A stretch of DNA of 64,000 bases from Paeniglutamicibacter psychrophenolicus (GTDB lineage: Bacteria; Actinomycetota; Actinomycetes; Actinomycetales; Micrococcaceae): assembly GCF_017876575.1 (NCBI RefSeq), contig NZ_JAGIOE010000001.1, forward strand, positions 1,674,001 to 1,738,000. The letters are read 5' to 3'. This document shows, one piece after another, positions 8,524 through 17,955 of the stretch. The first letter of the stretch is position 1; every line of letters starts with the position of its first letter. Under the pieces are notes generated by a model. That model was not told the DNA's origin, did not search any database, and saw nothing but the letters and a program-made list of their open reading frames with translations. Position numbers and translations under genes: made by a program.

Positions 8524-9851
8524 TGCGCGCGCTGGCCCTGGCCTGGATGCTGGGCCGGCCCGGCCACGGGCGCCGGGCCCCGTTGCTGCTCACCATGGGG
8601 GCCTATGCCCTGGTCTCGGCGCTGGTGCTCACCGTCACCGCCGGCGCCCTGTCCTTCACCCGCGTGCAAAACGAGTTGACCGGCATGTACCTGATGCTGG
8701 CCGGGCTCGCGGTGGTGCTGCTGCTGGTTCCGCTGGCGGTGCTCGGCGCGGCCGCCGCCCGGCTCTCGGCCCGTAGCCAGGACACCAGGCTGTCCACCGT
8801 CCGCCTGCTCGGAGGCACCCCGGGGCTGGTTGTGGGAATCACCATCATCGAATCCAGCGCAACCGCCCTGGCCGGTGCGGTGGGCGGGGTGCTGCTCTAT
8901 GCCGCCGCCGCTCCGGCGGTCGGCCTGGTCCACTTCCAGGGCTCTGCCATCGGGTCCGCGATGTGGCTGGAACCGGGCATTATCGCCCTGATGGTGGGGG
9001 CCGTGGCGCTCATCGCCGCGATCTCCGCGGCCGTGGGCCTGCGCAAGGTCATCGTCTCCCCGTTGGGCGTGCGCAACCGCACCACCACCCCGAAGCCGCG
9101 CTGGATCCGCGCGGTGATCGTTGCGGCCCTGATCCTGGTGGTTTCCCTGGCTTTTTCGATGCTCTCGGTCTTTGCCTCCATGGCGGTCATCCTTGCCGTG
9201 CTGCTCGGCGGCTTCGCGCTGGGCCTGGGCGCGTTGAACCTGGTGGGCCCGTGGGCCGTGCGGGTCATCGGGACCTCCAAGCTCAAGCGCGCGCAGGGCC
9301 CGGCCCAGCTGCTGGCCGCCCGGGTGATCCTGGAAAACCCGGCGCAGGCCTGGCGGCAGGTTTCCGGCGTCGCGATGACCAGTTTCGTCGCGGTGGTCGG
9401 TGGAAGCGGCGCCGCGCTGATGAACACGGCGGGTGCCGAGTCCGACCCCGGCAGCCCGGACTCGCTGCTGGCCGCCGACGTGATGACCGGCGTGCTGATC
9501 ACCCTGGTCGCCTCGTTCATCTCGGTGGCCTGCTCCACGGCCATCACCCAGGCGGCGGCCACGCTGGATCGTGCCGACCTTTACTCCGGGCTTCACCGGC
9601 TGGGCATGGAGCGGGCCACCATGGAAAAGGCGCGCGTCGGCTCCGTCATGGCCCCGGTGATCGGGGTCGGCATCGGCGCGGTCATCGTCAGCGGCGTGCT
9701 GGTCTTCCCGCTGGCCGGCATGGCCGTCATCTTCGCCCCGGTCTCGGTGGGCATCATCCTGCTCACCCTGCTGGCCGGGGTGCTTGCGGTGCGCGGCGCC
9801 GTGGCCCTGACCGCCACCGGCGGCGTGCTGAAGCTGGGCAAATCCGGCTAG
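8523..9851 (+). CDS. FtsX-like ABC transporter permease
   Basis: Membrane partner of the preceding ATPase, 442 residues, starting within the ATPase stop codon (TGATG). Hydrophobic segments occur in two groups: three to four near the N-terminus and four in the C-terminal half, separated by a loop beginning around RKVIVSPLGVRNR. This fits a FtsX-domain permease with few soluble extracellular residues, unlike MacB, which has a large extracellular domain. The gene ends at a strong hairpin shared with the convergent amino-acid permease. Confidence 0.85.
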   Translation: MRALALAWMLGRPGHGRRAPLLLTMGAYALVSALVLTVTAGALSFTRVQNELTGMYLMLAGLAVVLLLVPLAVLGAAAARLSARSQDTRLSTVRLLGGTPGLVVGITIIESSATALAGAVGGVLLYAAAAPAVGLVHFQGSAIGSAMWLEPGIIALMVGAVALIAAISAAVGLRKVIVSPLGVRNRTTTPKPRWIRAVIVAALILVVSLAFSMLSVFASMAVILAVLLGGFALGLGALNLVGPWAVRVIGTSKLKRAQGPAQLLAARVILENPAQAWRQVSGVAMTSFVAVVGGSGAALMNTAGAESDPGSPDSLLAADVMTGVLITLVASFISVACSTAITQAAATLDRADLYSGLHRLGMERATMEKARVGSVMAPVIGVGIGAVIVSGVLVFPLAGMAVIFAPVSVGIILLTLLAGVLAVRGAVALTATGGVLKLGKSG

Positions 9852-9875
9852 CCGTGACGCAAGACCGAACAAGAA

Positions 9876-9920
9876 ACGCCGCTGTCTGGGCACCAACCAT
9901 CGGTGCCCGGGCAGCGGCGT
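9876..9920. terminator. Bidirectional hairpin terminator
   Basis: A 19-bp inverted repeat (9876-9894 with 9902-9920, pairing complete if two G-U wobbles are allowed) with a seven-base loop separates the FtsX permease gene and the convergent amino-acid permease gene. Confidence 0.75.
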
Positions 9921-9942
9921 GTGCACGGCGTTTGCGCAGGGC

Positions 9943-11406
9943 CTACTTCCGCAGGCTGCCCCAGTCGGCGGCAAGCTTCGAGTGCCTGCGCCCGTAGCCC
10001 AGGTAGATGAAGGCACCCACGACCATCCAGGCCCCGAAGACCACCCAGGTGCTTACCCCGAGGTTTGCCATCAGGTACCCGCAGAACAGGATCGCCAGGA
10101 TCGGGGTCAGCGGGTAGAACGGCACGTTGAAGGTGCGCGGCAGTTCCGGCTGGGTCCGGCGCAGGAAGATGACCGCCAGGGACACCAGCGAGAACGCGAA
10201 GAGCGTGCCGATGGAAGTCGCGTCGGCCAGCTGGCCCAGCGGAACCAGGCCGGCCACCAGGGCCACGGCCCCGCCGGTGATCCAGGTGCCGGCCACCGGT
10301 GCGCCGTTGCGCGGCGAGATCCGCCCGAAGACCGCCGGGACCATGCCGTCGCGGCTCATCGCCACCAGGATGCGGGTCTGCCCGTAGAGCACGGTGATGA
10401 CGATGGAGACGATGGAGAGCACAGCGCCGGCGGCGAAGAGCAGCGCCACCCAGCCCTGTCCGGTGACCTCCTGAAGCAGCTGCGCCAGCGCCGCCTCCTT
10501 GCCCTCGAACCAGTTCCACTGGCGGGCGCCGATCGCGGAGATTGCCACCAGGATGTACAGCGAGGTGATGATGACCATCGACAGCACGATGGCACGGGGC
10601 AGGTCGCGCTGCGGGTTCTTGGCTTCCTCCCCGGCCGTGGAGGCCGCGTCGAAGCCGATGTAGGAGAAGAACAGGCGCGCCGCGGCGGCCGAGACCCCGG
10701 CGGTGCCCATGGGCAACAGCGGGTCGAAGTTGCCGGAGGTGAAGGCGCTGAAGGCGATCACGATGAAGAAGAGCAGCACAGCGATCTTGATGAACACCAG
10801 CACGGTGTTGACCATGGCCGATTCGTGGGTCCCGCGCACCAGCAGCACCGTGGCAAACAGGACGATCAGCAGGGCGGGGATGTTAAAGACCCCTCCGTCG
10901 GTGCCCGGGGGATTGGTCAGTGCGGCGGGCAGGTCGATGCCCAGCGTGCGGGCCATCTCGTTGAGGTATTCGCCGGCTCCCACGGCGATCGCGGCAACGG
11001 AAACCGCGTATTCGAGCACCAGGCACCAGCCGCAGATCCAGGCCAGCCCCTCGCCCATGGTCGCGTACGTGTAGGTGTAGCTTGACCCCGACACCGGGAC
11101 GGCGCCGGCCATTTCCGCGTAGGACAGTGCTGCGAAAAGGGCGGCAAGCCCGGCGATGGCGAAGGAGATCCACACTGCGGGCCCTGCCATCGGCACCGAG
11201 GAGGAGAGCACCACGAAGATGCCGGTGCCCAGCGTGGCCCCGACGCTGATCATGGTCAGGTGCAGCAGCCCAAGGGTGCGGCGCAGCTTGGGGCCGTCGG
11301 TGCCGTTGCCGGCCTCGGCCATGAATGCCTCGATGGGCTTGCGTGCGCCCAGTTGTTGGCGCAGCGTGGGCTTGGATGTGCCCGCTGCAATGTTTTGCGT
11401 GGTCAT
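9943..11406 (-). CDS. APC-family amino acid permease (cationic amino acid transporter type)
   Basis: Membrane transporter of 487 residues with about twelve hydrophobic segments. The first helix carries the APC hallmark GATLGTGIFV; further family segments are YAEMAGAVPVSGSSYTYTY, FFSYIGFDAASTAGEEAKNPQRDLP and QTRILVAMSRDG. These match the CAT (YfnA/YhdG-like) branch, which imports amino acids such as arginine, lysine or histidine by proton coupling. The start is the ATG at 11406 (MTTQNIAAGT); the in-frame extension upstream lacks membrane or family character. Monocistronic. Confidence 0.9.
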   Translation of the reverse strand: MTTQNIAAGTSKPTLRQQLGARKPIEAFMAEAGNGTDGPKLRRTLGLLHLTMISVGATLGTGIFVVLSSSVPMAGPAVWISFAIAGLAALFAALSYAEMAGAVPVSGSSYTYTYATMGEGLAWICGWCLVLEYAVSVAAIAVGAGEYLNEMARTLGIDLPAALTNPPGTDGGVFNIPALLIVLFATVLLVRGTHESAMVNTVLVFIKIAVLLFFIVIAFSAFTSGNFDPLLPMGTAGVSAAAARLFFSYIGFDAASTAGEEAKNPQRDLPRAIVLSMVIITSLYILVAISAIGARQWNWFEGKEAALAQLLQEVTGQGWVALLFAAGAVLSIVSIVITVLYGQTRILVAMSRDGMVPAVFGRISPRNGAPVAGTWITGGAVALVAGLVPLGQLADATSIGTLFAFSLVSLAVIFLRRTQPELPRTFNVPFYPLTPILAILFCGYLMANLGVSTWVVFGAWMVVGAFIYLGYGRRHSKLAADWGSLRK

Positions 11407-11632
11407 GCATAAATCTTTGCATTCTTTGGCGATCCGCCACGCGCTGCGGTACTCCCGGAAAGCCCATGAAATGCATCTAAAGACACAGGTCAAATACGGG
11501 TTCATGGGTCATCGCCGCGTAGCGCACTGTGGCAAAACTTACCTCGGAAACCCGCAATCAACGCCCGGAAACATGCATGGTGATGAATTATTTTGCATCA
11601 GCTCCGGCCGCCGCCGGGACGCGCAGCCAACC

Positions 11633-12391
11633 TCAGGCGAAGTACACGCCGATCCGGTTGCCGTCGATCTCCTCGATCCGGATGTCGATGTCGTAGATGT
11701 CGCGCAGCACCTCTTGGGTCATGATTTCGGAGGGCGCGCCCTGGTGCACCAGCACGCCTCGGCGCATCGCCAGGATGGTGTCCGAGTAGCAGGAAGCGAA
11801 GTTGATGTCGTGGATGACGATCACCACGGTCTTGCCCAGGTCGTCGGCCAGCTTGCGGATCATCCGCATCATTTCCACCGAGTGCTTCATGTCCAGGTTG
11901 TTCAGCGGTTCGTCCAGCAGCAGGTAGTCGGTGTCCTGCGCCAGCACCATCGCGATGTAGGCGCGCTGGCGCTGTCCGCCGGAGAGCTCGTCGAGGAAGC
12001 TGTCGGCCATCTCGGCCAAATCCAGCTGGTCCATGGCGGCCTCGATGTGCGCGCGGTCCTCGGTGGTCGGGTGCCCGCCGGAGTGCGGGAAGCGCCCGAA
12101 GCCCACCAGGTCGCGCACGCGCAGGCGCATGGTGATGTGGTTTTCCTGCCGCAGGATCGCCATCGACTTGGCCAGGTCCTTGCTGGGGGTGCGCCCGATA
12201 TCCAGCCCGGCAATCGACACCGCACCGGAATCCATCGGGATCAGCCGCGAAATCAGCGACAGCAGCGTGGACTTGCCCGCGCCGTTGGGCCCGATGATGG
12301 AGGTGACACCGCCGGCGGGAATGGTGGTGCTCACCGCGTCCACCACGGTTTTGCCGGAGTAGGACTTGGTCACCGAATCAATGCGGATCAC
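11633..12391 (-). CDS. Ferric-siderophore ABC transporter ATP-binding protein
   Basis: ATPase of 252 residues for iron-chelate import. Walker A is GPNGAGKST, the signature [17 protein letters not shown], and Walker B DYLLLDEPLNNLD, all typical of the FepC/CeuD type. The start is a GTG at 12391 that overlaps the stop of the upstream permease (GTGA junction), so no longer start is needed. It is the last gene of a four-gene minus-strand operon: binding protein, permease, permease, ATPase. Confidence 0.93.
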   Translation of the reverse strand: MIRIDSVTKSYSGKTVVDAVSTTIPAGGVTSIIGPNGAGKSTLLSLISRLIPMDSGAVSIAGLDIGRTPSKDLAKSMAILRQENHITMRLRVRDLVGFGRFPHSGGHPTTEDRAHIEAAMDQLDLAEMADSFLDELSGGQRQRAYIAMVLAQDTDYLLLDEPLNNLDMKHSVEMMRMIRKLADDLGKTVVIVIHDINFASCYSDTILAMRRGVLVHQGAPSEIMTQEVLRDIYDIDIRIEEIDGNRIGVYFA

Positions 12392-13425
12392 TTCAGGGAA
12401 CCCTTCAGGAGCAGGTAGAGGAACAGCAGGCCGCCGGCGAACTCGATGATCACGCTCAGCGCGGTGGCGAAGCCGAAGACCCGTTCGAGCAGCAGCTGGC
12501 CGCCGATCAGCGTGATGGCCCCGAGCAGGCAGACGATGGGGATGAGGGCGGCGTGGGAGAACTTGCGCACCATTTGGTAGGCCAGCGAGACCACCAGCAG
12601 CCCGAAGAAGGTCACCGGTCCCACCAACGCCGTGGAGATCGCGACCAGGATCGAGCAGAGCACCAGCACCAGGGTGACGATGCGCCGGTGGTCCACACCC
12701 AGGTTGATGGCCGTTTCGCGGCCGAGGGCCAGCACGTCGAAGCTCTTGCGCAGCTTCCACACCACGGCCGCAACCAGCGCCACAATGACCGCGGAGATCC
12801 CCAGCAGCAGCGGCTCGACCTGGTTGAAGGAGGCGAAGAAGAGGTCCTGCAGCACGATGTATTCGCTCGGTTCCATCAAGCGCTGCAGCAATGAGGAGAA
12901 TCCGCGGAAGAGCGTGCCGATCACGATGCCCACCAGCAGCATCAGGTGCAGCGCCCCGGTGCCGCCGGTGAACAACCAGCGGTAGAGCAGCGCGGAGAAC
13001 ACGATCATCAGCCCCACTTCCACCCCGAACTTCAGCGCGGGGGAGGCGGTGAGCAACGTGGAGGAGCCCAGCGTGAACACCAACGCGGTCTGGATCAGGA
13101 TGTACAGCGAGTCGAAGCCCATGATCGAGGGGGTCAGGATGCGGTTGGCCGTCACGGTCTGGAACATCAGCGTGGACAGGCCCACCGCGACGGCCACCAC
13201 GACCATGGCTCCGACGCGGATGCCGCGGCGACTCAGCGCGTAGGAGAGGTTCCCACGCAGGTCGATCACCATGAAGGCCACGACGCAGCCCAGGGTGATC
13301 ACGGCCAGCACCGTGATCAGCGCGGCGGGGGAGATCCGCTTGGGCGAGAGCAGCGCGGGGGAGAAATTGCGCCGGGGCAGGGCCCGGAGGGTCCCGGCGC
13401 TTGCCGGCGGGAGTGTCTTAGGCAT
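12388..13425 (-). CDS. Ferric-siderophore ABC permease (FecCD family), second subunit
   Basis: Iron-chelate permease of 345 residues with about nine to ten transmembrane segments. Family marks include FQTVTANRILTPSIMGFDSLY and LGRETAINLGVDHRRI in the cytoplasmic loop that contacts the ATPase. The sequence resembles the CeuC/FatC branch. Its start overlaps the end of the first permease gene by eight bases and its stop overlaps the ATPase start, so the three are tightly coupled. Confidence 0.92.
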   Translation of the reverse strand: MPKTLPPASAGTLRALPRRNFSPALLSPKRISPAALITVLAVITLGCVVAFMVIDLRGNLSYALSRRGIRVGAMVVVAVAVGLSTLMFQTVTANRILTPSIMGFDSLYILIQTALVFTLGSSTLLTASPALKFGVEVGLMIVFSALLYRWLFTGGTGALHLMLLVGIVIGTLFRGFSSLLQRLMEPSEYIVLQDLFFASFNQVEPLLLGISAVIVALVAAVVWKLRKSFDVLALGRETAINLGVDHRRIVTLVLVLCSILVAISTALVGPVTFFGLLVVSLAYQMVRKFSHAALIPIVCLLGAITLIGGQLLLERVFGFATALSVIIEFAGGLLFLYLLLKGSLK

Positions 13426-14458
13426 GTCGTTTCCTGGTTCTCAGCAGCAGGGCCAGGAAGATGGTGGCGCCGAGTACGCTCATCACCATGCCCACGGGGA
13501 CCTCGTAGGGGAAGCGGATGGTCCGCCCGATGATGTCGCAGACAAGCACGAAGCCGGCGCCGAAGAGTGCTGTCCACGGCACCGCGCGGCGCAGGTTGTC
13601 GCCGAAGAGCAGCGAGACGATGTTCGGCACGATCAACCCCAGGAACGGGACCGCGCCGACGGTGGTGACCACGACGGCGGAGATCAGCGAGACCAGCACC
13701 AGCCCCAAGCGCATGATCGCCTTGTGGTTCATGCCGAGGTTGGTGGTGAAGTCCGCGCCCAGGCCCGCGACGGTGAACCTGTCCGCGGCAAGGTACCCGG
13801 CCAGCGTGAGCGCCGCGACGATCCACAGCAGCTCGTAGCGTCCGCGCAGCACCCCGGAGAAATCCCCGATCATCCAGTTGCCCAGCGTCTGGAGCAGGTC
13901 GTACTTGTAGGCAAAGAACGTGGTGACCGAGCCGATGACCCCGCCGAGCATGATGCCCACGATGGGCACCAGCAGCGTGTTGCGCGCCGGCAGCCTGCCC
14001 AGCACCGCCAGGAAGAGGGCCGTGCCGCCGAGCGCGAACACCGAGGCCACACCCATCTTCATCATGATCGGGGCGGCGGGGAGAAGCACGGTGACCACCA
14101 GGATGCCCAGCGTTGCCGACTCCACGGTGCCCACGGTGGAGGGCTCGACGAAGCGGTTGCGCACCATCAGCTGCATGATCAGCCCGGCCACCGCCACCGC
14201 GGTTCCGGCCAGGATCACGGCCAGGGTACGCGGCACGCGGGAGATCCACACCAGGTCCCAGGCCTCCGGGTCGCCGGCCAGCAGCCGGGGAAGGCTGACG
14301 TCGGAAACCCCGACGAACAGGCTCACGACGGCGAGCAGTCCCACCAGGACGGTGCCGGCGATCAGCCACGTGGTTTCGGATGGCTTCTTGGAACGCCGAA
14401 CGGCCACCGCGGGATCCTGCTCCGCGGCGGCCGAACGGCTGAGTACTGGTGCGCTCAT
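13418..14458 (-). CDS. Ferric-siderophore ABC permease (FecCD family), first subunit
   Basis: Iron-chelate permease of 346 residues, CeuB/FatD-like. Segments include MQLMVRNRFVEPSTVGTVESATLG and GADFTTNLGMNHKAIMRLGL (the ATPase-contact loop), with about nine hydrophobic helices. It forms the channel with the other permease of this operon and receives the iron complex from the lipoprotein encoded just upstream, only 27 bases away. Confidence 0.92.
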   Translation of the reverse strand: MSAPVLSRSAAAEQDPAVAVRRSKKPSETTWLIAGTVLVGLLAVVSLFVGVSDVSLPRLLAGDPEAWDLVWISRVPRTLAVILAGTAVAVAGLIMQLMVRNRFVEPSTVGTVESATLGILVVTVLLPAAPIMMKMGVASVFALGGTALFLAVLGRLPARNTLLVPIVGIMLGGVIGSVTTFFAYKYDLLQTLGNWMIGDFSGVLRGRYELLWIVAALTLAGYLAADRFTVAGLGADFTTNLGMNHKAIMRLGLVLVSLISAVVVTTVGAVPFLGLIVPNIVSLLFGDNLRRAVPWTALFGAGFVLVCDIIGRTIRFPYEVPVGMVMSVLGATIFLALLLRTRKRHA

Positions 14459-14485
14459 GATGGGTTTGCGACTGTGGGCAGCTGC

Positions 14486-15430
14486 CTACAGGCCCGCAGC
14501 GACCTCGTCGATCATCTTTTCGGTGTTGTTCAGGCCGTAGCCGACCATGTACCAGGCGTTGGAATCCAGGTTCACGATCTTGTTGTTCTTGGCGGCGTTC
14601 GTCGAGGCGACCAGCTCGTTGTCCAGGACGGCCTTGGCGGCATCGCCCGAGGTGCCCATGGCCGAGTCGCGGTCCACCACGTACAGGGTGTCGGGGTTGT
14701 TGGTCTTCAGGAACTCGAAGGAGATCGATTCGCCGTGGGCGCCCTCGGACTTGATGTCGGCAACGGTGGACACCCCGAGCACGTCGTGGATCAGGCCGAA
14801 GCGCGAGCCGGCGCCGTAGGCGGTCAGTTCGCCGCCGGAGGTCATGATGATCAGTCCCTTGCCGGCGTTGGCGCTCTTGGCCTTGGCGTCGGCGATCTTG
14901 GTGTCGATGGCGGCGAGCTGCTCGTCGACCTTGGTTTCGACGTCGAAGATCTGGCCCAGCTTGCCGGCCTGTTCCTTGAAGGAGTCCAGCGGCTTCTTGA
15001 TGTCCACCGACAAATCGATGGTCGGGGCGATCTTGGACAGTTCCCCGTAGGAGGAGGCTGCGCGGCCGGTGATGATGATCAGGTCCGGGTTGCCGTTGGA
15101 GATGGCTTCGAAGTCCGGTTCCTTCATGGACCCGATCTTGGCGACGGCGGCATCGTTGTACTTGGCCAGCGACTCGGGGTATTTGGTTTCCGGAACGCCG
15201 TCGGCTTCCAGCCCCAGGGCGGTCATTGAGTCGAGCACACCCAGGTCGAAGGTGTAGACGGTCTCCGGGTTCACCGGAACCTCGGTGGTTCCCTGGGCGT
15301 GGGTGATGCTCACGGTCTTGCCGCTGTCGGCCTGGGCACCTGCCTCGGTGGAACCGCCGCAAGCGGTCAGGGCGAGCAGGGATGCGCCGGCGGCAAATGC
15401 GCCAAGGACGACGCGAACGGGGGTCTTCAC
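14486..15430 (-). CDS. Ferric-siderophore binding lipoprotein
   Basis: Substrate receptor of 314 residues. The GTG start at 15430 is chosen because GGAG stands eight bases upstream and the protein then begins directly with a lipoprotein signal (VKTPVRVVLGAF..., lipobox LTAC). The mature protein is a helical-backbone class III receptor of the FatB/CeuE kind, with features such as YPESLAKYNDAAVAKIGSMKEPDFEAI and NPDLIIITGRAA. First gene of the minus-strand iron operon; a DtxR-like box about 90 bases upstream suggests iron repression. Confidence 0.9.
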   Translation of the reverse strand: MKTPVRVVLGAFAAGASLLALTACGGSTEAGAQADSGKTVSITHAQGTTEVPVNPETVYTFDLGVLDSMTALGLEADGVPETKYPESLAKYNDAAVAKIGSMKEPDFEAISNGNPDLIIITGRAASSYGELSKIAPTIDLSVDIKKPLDSFKEQAGKLGQIFDVETKVDEQLAAIDTKIADAKAKSANAGKGLIIMTSGGELTAYGAGSRFGLIHDVLGVSTVADIKSEGAHGESISFEFLKTNNPDTLYVVDRDSAMGTSGDAAKAVLDNELVASTNAAKNNKIVNLDSNAWYMVGYGLNNTEKMIDEVAAGL

Positions 15431-15812
15431 GATGATTTCTCCGATGGTGGGGCAGCTGCCCAAGGCCTGTGCCAATTAGCGAACAGCCTTGTAACGTAAA
15501 TGAACTCAAGGGAGACGCTATAGATAAGGCGTGCCTATGCGCAAGCCGATCAACCTCGATAGGTTGTCGGCGCGCTTCGATTGGGAGGGCGGGGCGGCCC
15601 CGGGAAGCCCTTCGTTGCGGGGAATCCGTGACCCACTTGGCCCGGAAAGTGATGTCGGTCACCCTCTGGCCATGGGTTCGGCAAAAGGGCATGTCGTGAC
15701 GTTTTTTGACGTCCGGCGAGGCATGGATGGACACGGACGGGTCCATCCACGGCCGCAGTGGCCGCGCAGATGGTTTGGGGGGCGTGGAAGTGGGCGGCCC
15801 GGCCGGGCCCGG
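15431..15812. other. Gene-free region between iron operon and SDR gene
   Basis: This 382-base stretch holds the promoter side of the minus-strand siderophore operon, including the DtxR-like box at 15520-15538. Near its right end is the 14-base perfect palindrome GGCCCGGCCGGGCC at about 15797-15810, just past the stop of the SDR gene. I see no credible coding frame. Confidence 0.5.
15520..15538 (-). promoter_or_regulatory. Candidate DtxR/IdeR iron box upstream of the siderophore operon
   Basis: Read on the minus strand the site is ATAGGCACGCCTTATCTAT, which agrees with the DtxR consensus TTAGGTTAGGCTAACCTAA at about 11 of 19 positions, including the AGG and CCT half-site cores of the inner repeat. 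It sits about 90 bases upstream of the GTG of the binding-protein gene. The match is moderate; the context supports it. Confidence 0.45.
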
Positions 15813-16613
15813 CTAGCGTCCGCGCCTGGCCAAGCGCTCAACCAGTGCATCGGGTGCGATCCGGGCCAGTGTGGCGGCGAGCTTGTAGCGCATCGAGGGG
15901 ATCGACAAGGACTTGCCCGCGTCGCTGTCGGCCAGCGCCTGCCGCACCACGTCCGGGGCATCCAGCCATCCCCATGCGGGGATCTTGGTCTTGTCCACGC
16001 CCATCCGGTCATGGAACTCGGTACGCACGAAGCCGGGGCACACGGCGGTGACGGAGATGCCGCGGCCGGCGTAGAAAACGTTTGCCCAGCGGCTGAAGTT
16101 CACGATCAGCGCCTTGGCTGCCGAGTAGCTGCCGCGCGGGGTGAAGGCGGCGACCGAGGCGACGTTGATGATCTTTCCTCCTCCGCCGGAGCCCATGGCG
16201 TTCAGTGCCGCATGCATCAGCACCAGCGGAGTCTGGGTATGGATCCGCAGGTGGTCGAGTTCCTTGTTGAGGTCGTTGTCGGCGAAGTTGCCGCGCAAGC
16301 CGTACCCGGCGTTGTTGACCAGCAGGTTGACGGGTCGAGAGGCTTGGGCCAGGCGGGCGGACACCCGTTCGGTTCCCTCGTCGGTCACCAGGTCCGCGGC
16401 CAGCACCTCGACGTTGATGGCGAATTGCGCGTGGAGCCGCGCGGCCAGTTCCGCCAGCCGCTGCCCGTCACGGGCCGTGATCACCAGGTCGTGTCCGCGG
16501 GCCGCCAATTGCGCGCAGAATTCGGCGCCCAGCCCCGAGGTGGCGCCCGTGACCAGCGCCGTGCCCGGGCTGCGGTGCGGGTTGCTGGTTTCCGGCGGCA
16601 AGAAATCACTCAT
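15813..16613 (-). CDS. Short-chain dehydrogenase/reductase
   Basis: Cytoplasmic NAD(P)-dependent oxidoreductase of 266 residues. The cofactor glycine motif is TGATSGLG, followed by NNAG, the catalytic Ser in INVASVAAF and the YSAAK active-site Tyr-Lys pair, then the CPGFVRT segment. The C-terminal part (YKLAATLARIAPDALVERLARR) resembles classical SDRs of the DltE/YqjQ kind. It sits alone between two iron-transport transcription units and diverges from the second binding-protein gene. Substrate unknown. Confidence 0.88.
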   Translation of the reverse strand: MSDFLPPETSNPHRSPGTALVTGATSGLGAEFCAQLAARGHDLVITARDGQRLAELAARLHAQFAINVEVLAADLVTDEGTERVSARLAQASRPVNLLVNNAGYGLRGNFADNDLNKELDHLRIHTQTPLVLMHAALNAMGSGGGGKIINVASVAAFTPRGSYSAAKALIVNFSRWANVFYAGRGISVTAVCPGFVRTEFHDRMGVDKTKIPAWGWLDAPDVVRQALADSDAGKSLSIPSMRYKLAATLARIAPDALVERLARRGR

Positions 16614-16731
16614 GGTGTGAGCCTAGTCACCGGATGGCCGGATGGCCCGCGAAATGACGGGCATTTGTCATCCCCGGCCGCGGTGGCGTTCAGCCAATTA
16701 GGGCCGAGCCGTGTTGCGTAATCCGAATTGG

Positions 16732-16750
16732 TGAGGTTAGCCTTACTCGT
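16732..16750 (+). promoter_or_regulatory. DtxR/IdeR-type iron box
   Basis: TGAGGTTAGCCTTACTCGT matches the DtxR consensus TTAGGTTAGGCTAACCTAA at 12 of 19 positions (13 if the central base is allowed to be C). The left half-site AGGTTAG is perfect. It is about 100 bases upstream of the iron-binding lipoprotein gene that starts at 16854, as expected for an iron-repressed promoter. The divergent SDR gene could also be affected. Confidence 0.65.
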
Positions 16751-16853
16751 CAGGTGTCGGTGTGACGGCCGAAGCACGAAGCCTGCCGACCGAGCACCTC
16801 CTCCGCCGTTTCCATCGCTTGCACCGCCGAATCGCAAAGGATTCCACACCCAC

Positions 16854-17900
16854 ATGAAGTTCACTCGACGCGCCGGCCTCATCGCCGCAGCAACCACCGC
16901 CCTTGCCTTGACCCTCAGCGCCTGCGGCGGAACCGCCGAAAGCGCCCCGGCCAGCAGCACCGCAGCGGCAAGCGCCGCGTTCCCGGTCAGCATCAAGCAC
17001 ATCTACGGCACGACCGAGATCGCCAAGAAGCCCGAGCGCGTGGCCACGGTTTCCTGGGTCAACGCCGATGCGGTGCTGGCACTGGGCGTCGTTCCGGTGG
17101 CCATGGCCGAGGACACCTGGGGAAACAACAAGCAGGGCTCCACCGACTGGAAGGATGCCAAGCTCGCCGAGCTCGGCGCCTCGATCGGCAGCGAGAAGGC
17201 ACCGGTGCAGTACTCCGAGAAGGACGGCGTGAACTTCACCGCGCTGGCCGAGGCACAGCCCGACCTCATCGTGGCCGGGTACTCGGGCCTGACACAGGAG
17301 GAATACGACAAGCTCTCGAAGATCGCCCCGGTCATCGGCCCGATCGCCCCGAGCTACACCTCCGGCTGGCAGGACGTGACCACCGCGGTTGGCCAGGCAC
17401 TGGGCAAGGACGCCGAGGCCAAGGCCGTCATCAGCGAGGTCGAAGGCAAGATCGCCGCTGCCGCCGCGGCAAACACGGTCTTCAAGGACACCACCTTCAT
17501 CGCCGGAAACCTGGAGCCGTCCGACAACACCATCAGCCTCTACGCCACCGGGGATTCGCGCCCGCGCTTCCTCACCGCACTGGGCATGACCCAGGCGGCA
17601 ATCGTCGATGCGAACGCCAAGGACGGCGAGTTCTTCCTTCCATGGGCCGCGGAACGCGCGAACGAGCTGGACTCCGACATCTTCTTCACCTGGGCCGCCG
17701 AGGGCACCGGCACCGATGGGATTGCCAAGAACAAGCTCTTCGCCCAGATCCCCGCCGTCTCCAAGGGCGGGCTGGTGGCCGCGGCCAACGACATGGAGGT
17801 GCTTGCCATCTCGGCGGCGTCCCCGCTGTCGGTGCCCTACGCCATCGACAAGGTCGTCCCGGCCTTCGCTGCAGCCGCACAGGCTGCCGCCGGCAAGTAG
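16854..17900 (+). CDS. Iron-siderophore binding lipoprotein (FepB/FecB type)
   Basis: Extracellular receptor of 348 residues. Signal peptide MKFTRRAGLIAAATTALALT with lipobox LSAC; the mature protein has PBP class III segments: KHIYGTTEIAKKPERVATVSW, LVAGYSGLTQEEYDKLSKIAPV and SPLSVPYAIDKVVPAF. This belongs to the subgroup found with FepDGC-like transporters for hydroxamate or catecholate siderophores. It probably delivers iron complexes to the permeases encoded 0.9 kb downstream, although a minus-strand gene intervenes. A good DtxR box lies upstream. Confidence 0.9.
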   Translation: MKFTRRAGLIAAATTALALTLSACGGTAESAPASSTAAASAAFPVSIKHIYGTTEIAKKPERVATVSWVNADAVLALGVVPVAMAEDTWGNNKQGSTDWKDAKLAELGASIGSEKAPVQYSEKDGVNFTALAEAQPDLIVAGYSGLTQEEYDKLSKIAPVIGPIAPSYTSGWQDVTTAVGQALGKDAEAKAVISEVEGKIAAAAAANTVFKDTTFIAGNLEPSDNTISLYATGDSRPRFLTALGMTQAAIVDANAKDGEFFLPWAAERANELDSDIFFTWAAEGTGTDGIAKNKLFAQIPAVSKGGLVAAANDMEVLAISAASPLSVPYAIDKVVPAFAAAAQAAAGK

Positions 17901-17955
17901 CGGGCACGCACCACCCACGCACCGGCACCGATTCAGGCGGGAACCACAGGCAATG

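Noticed and set aside
10127-11074. Plus-strand frames opposite the amino-acid permease
   Set aside because: They are the reverse complement of a clear APC-family membrane protein and show no features of their own.
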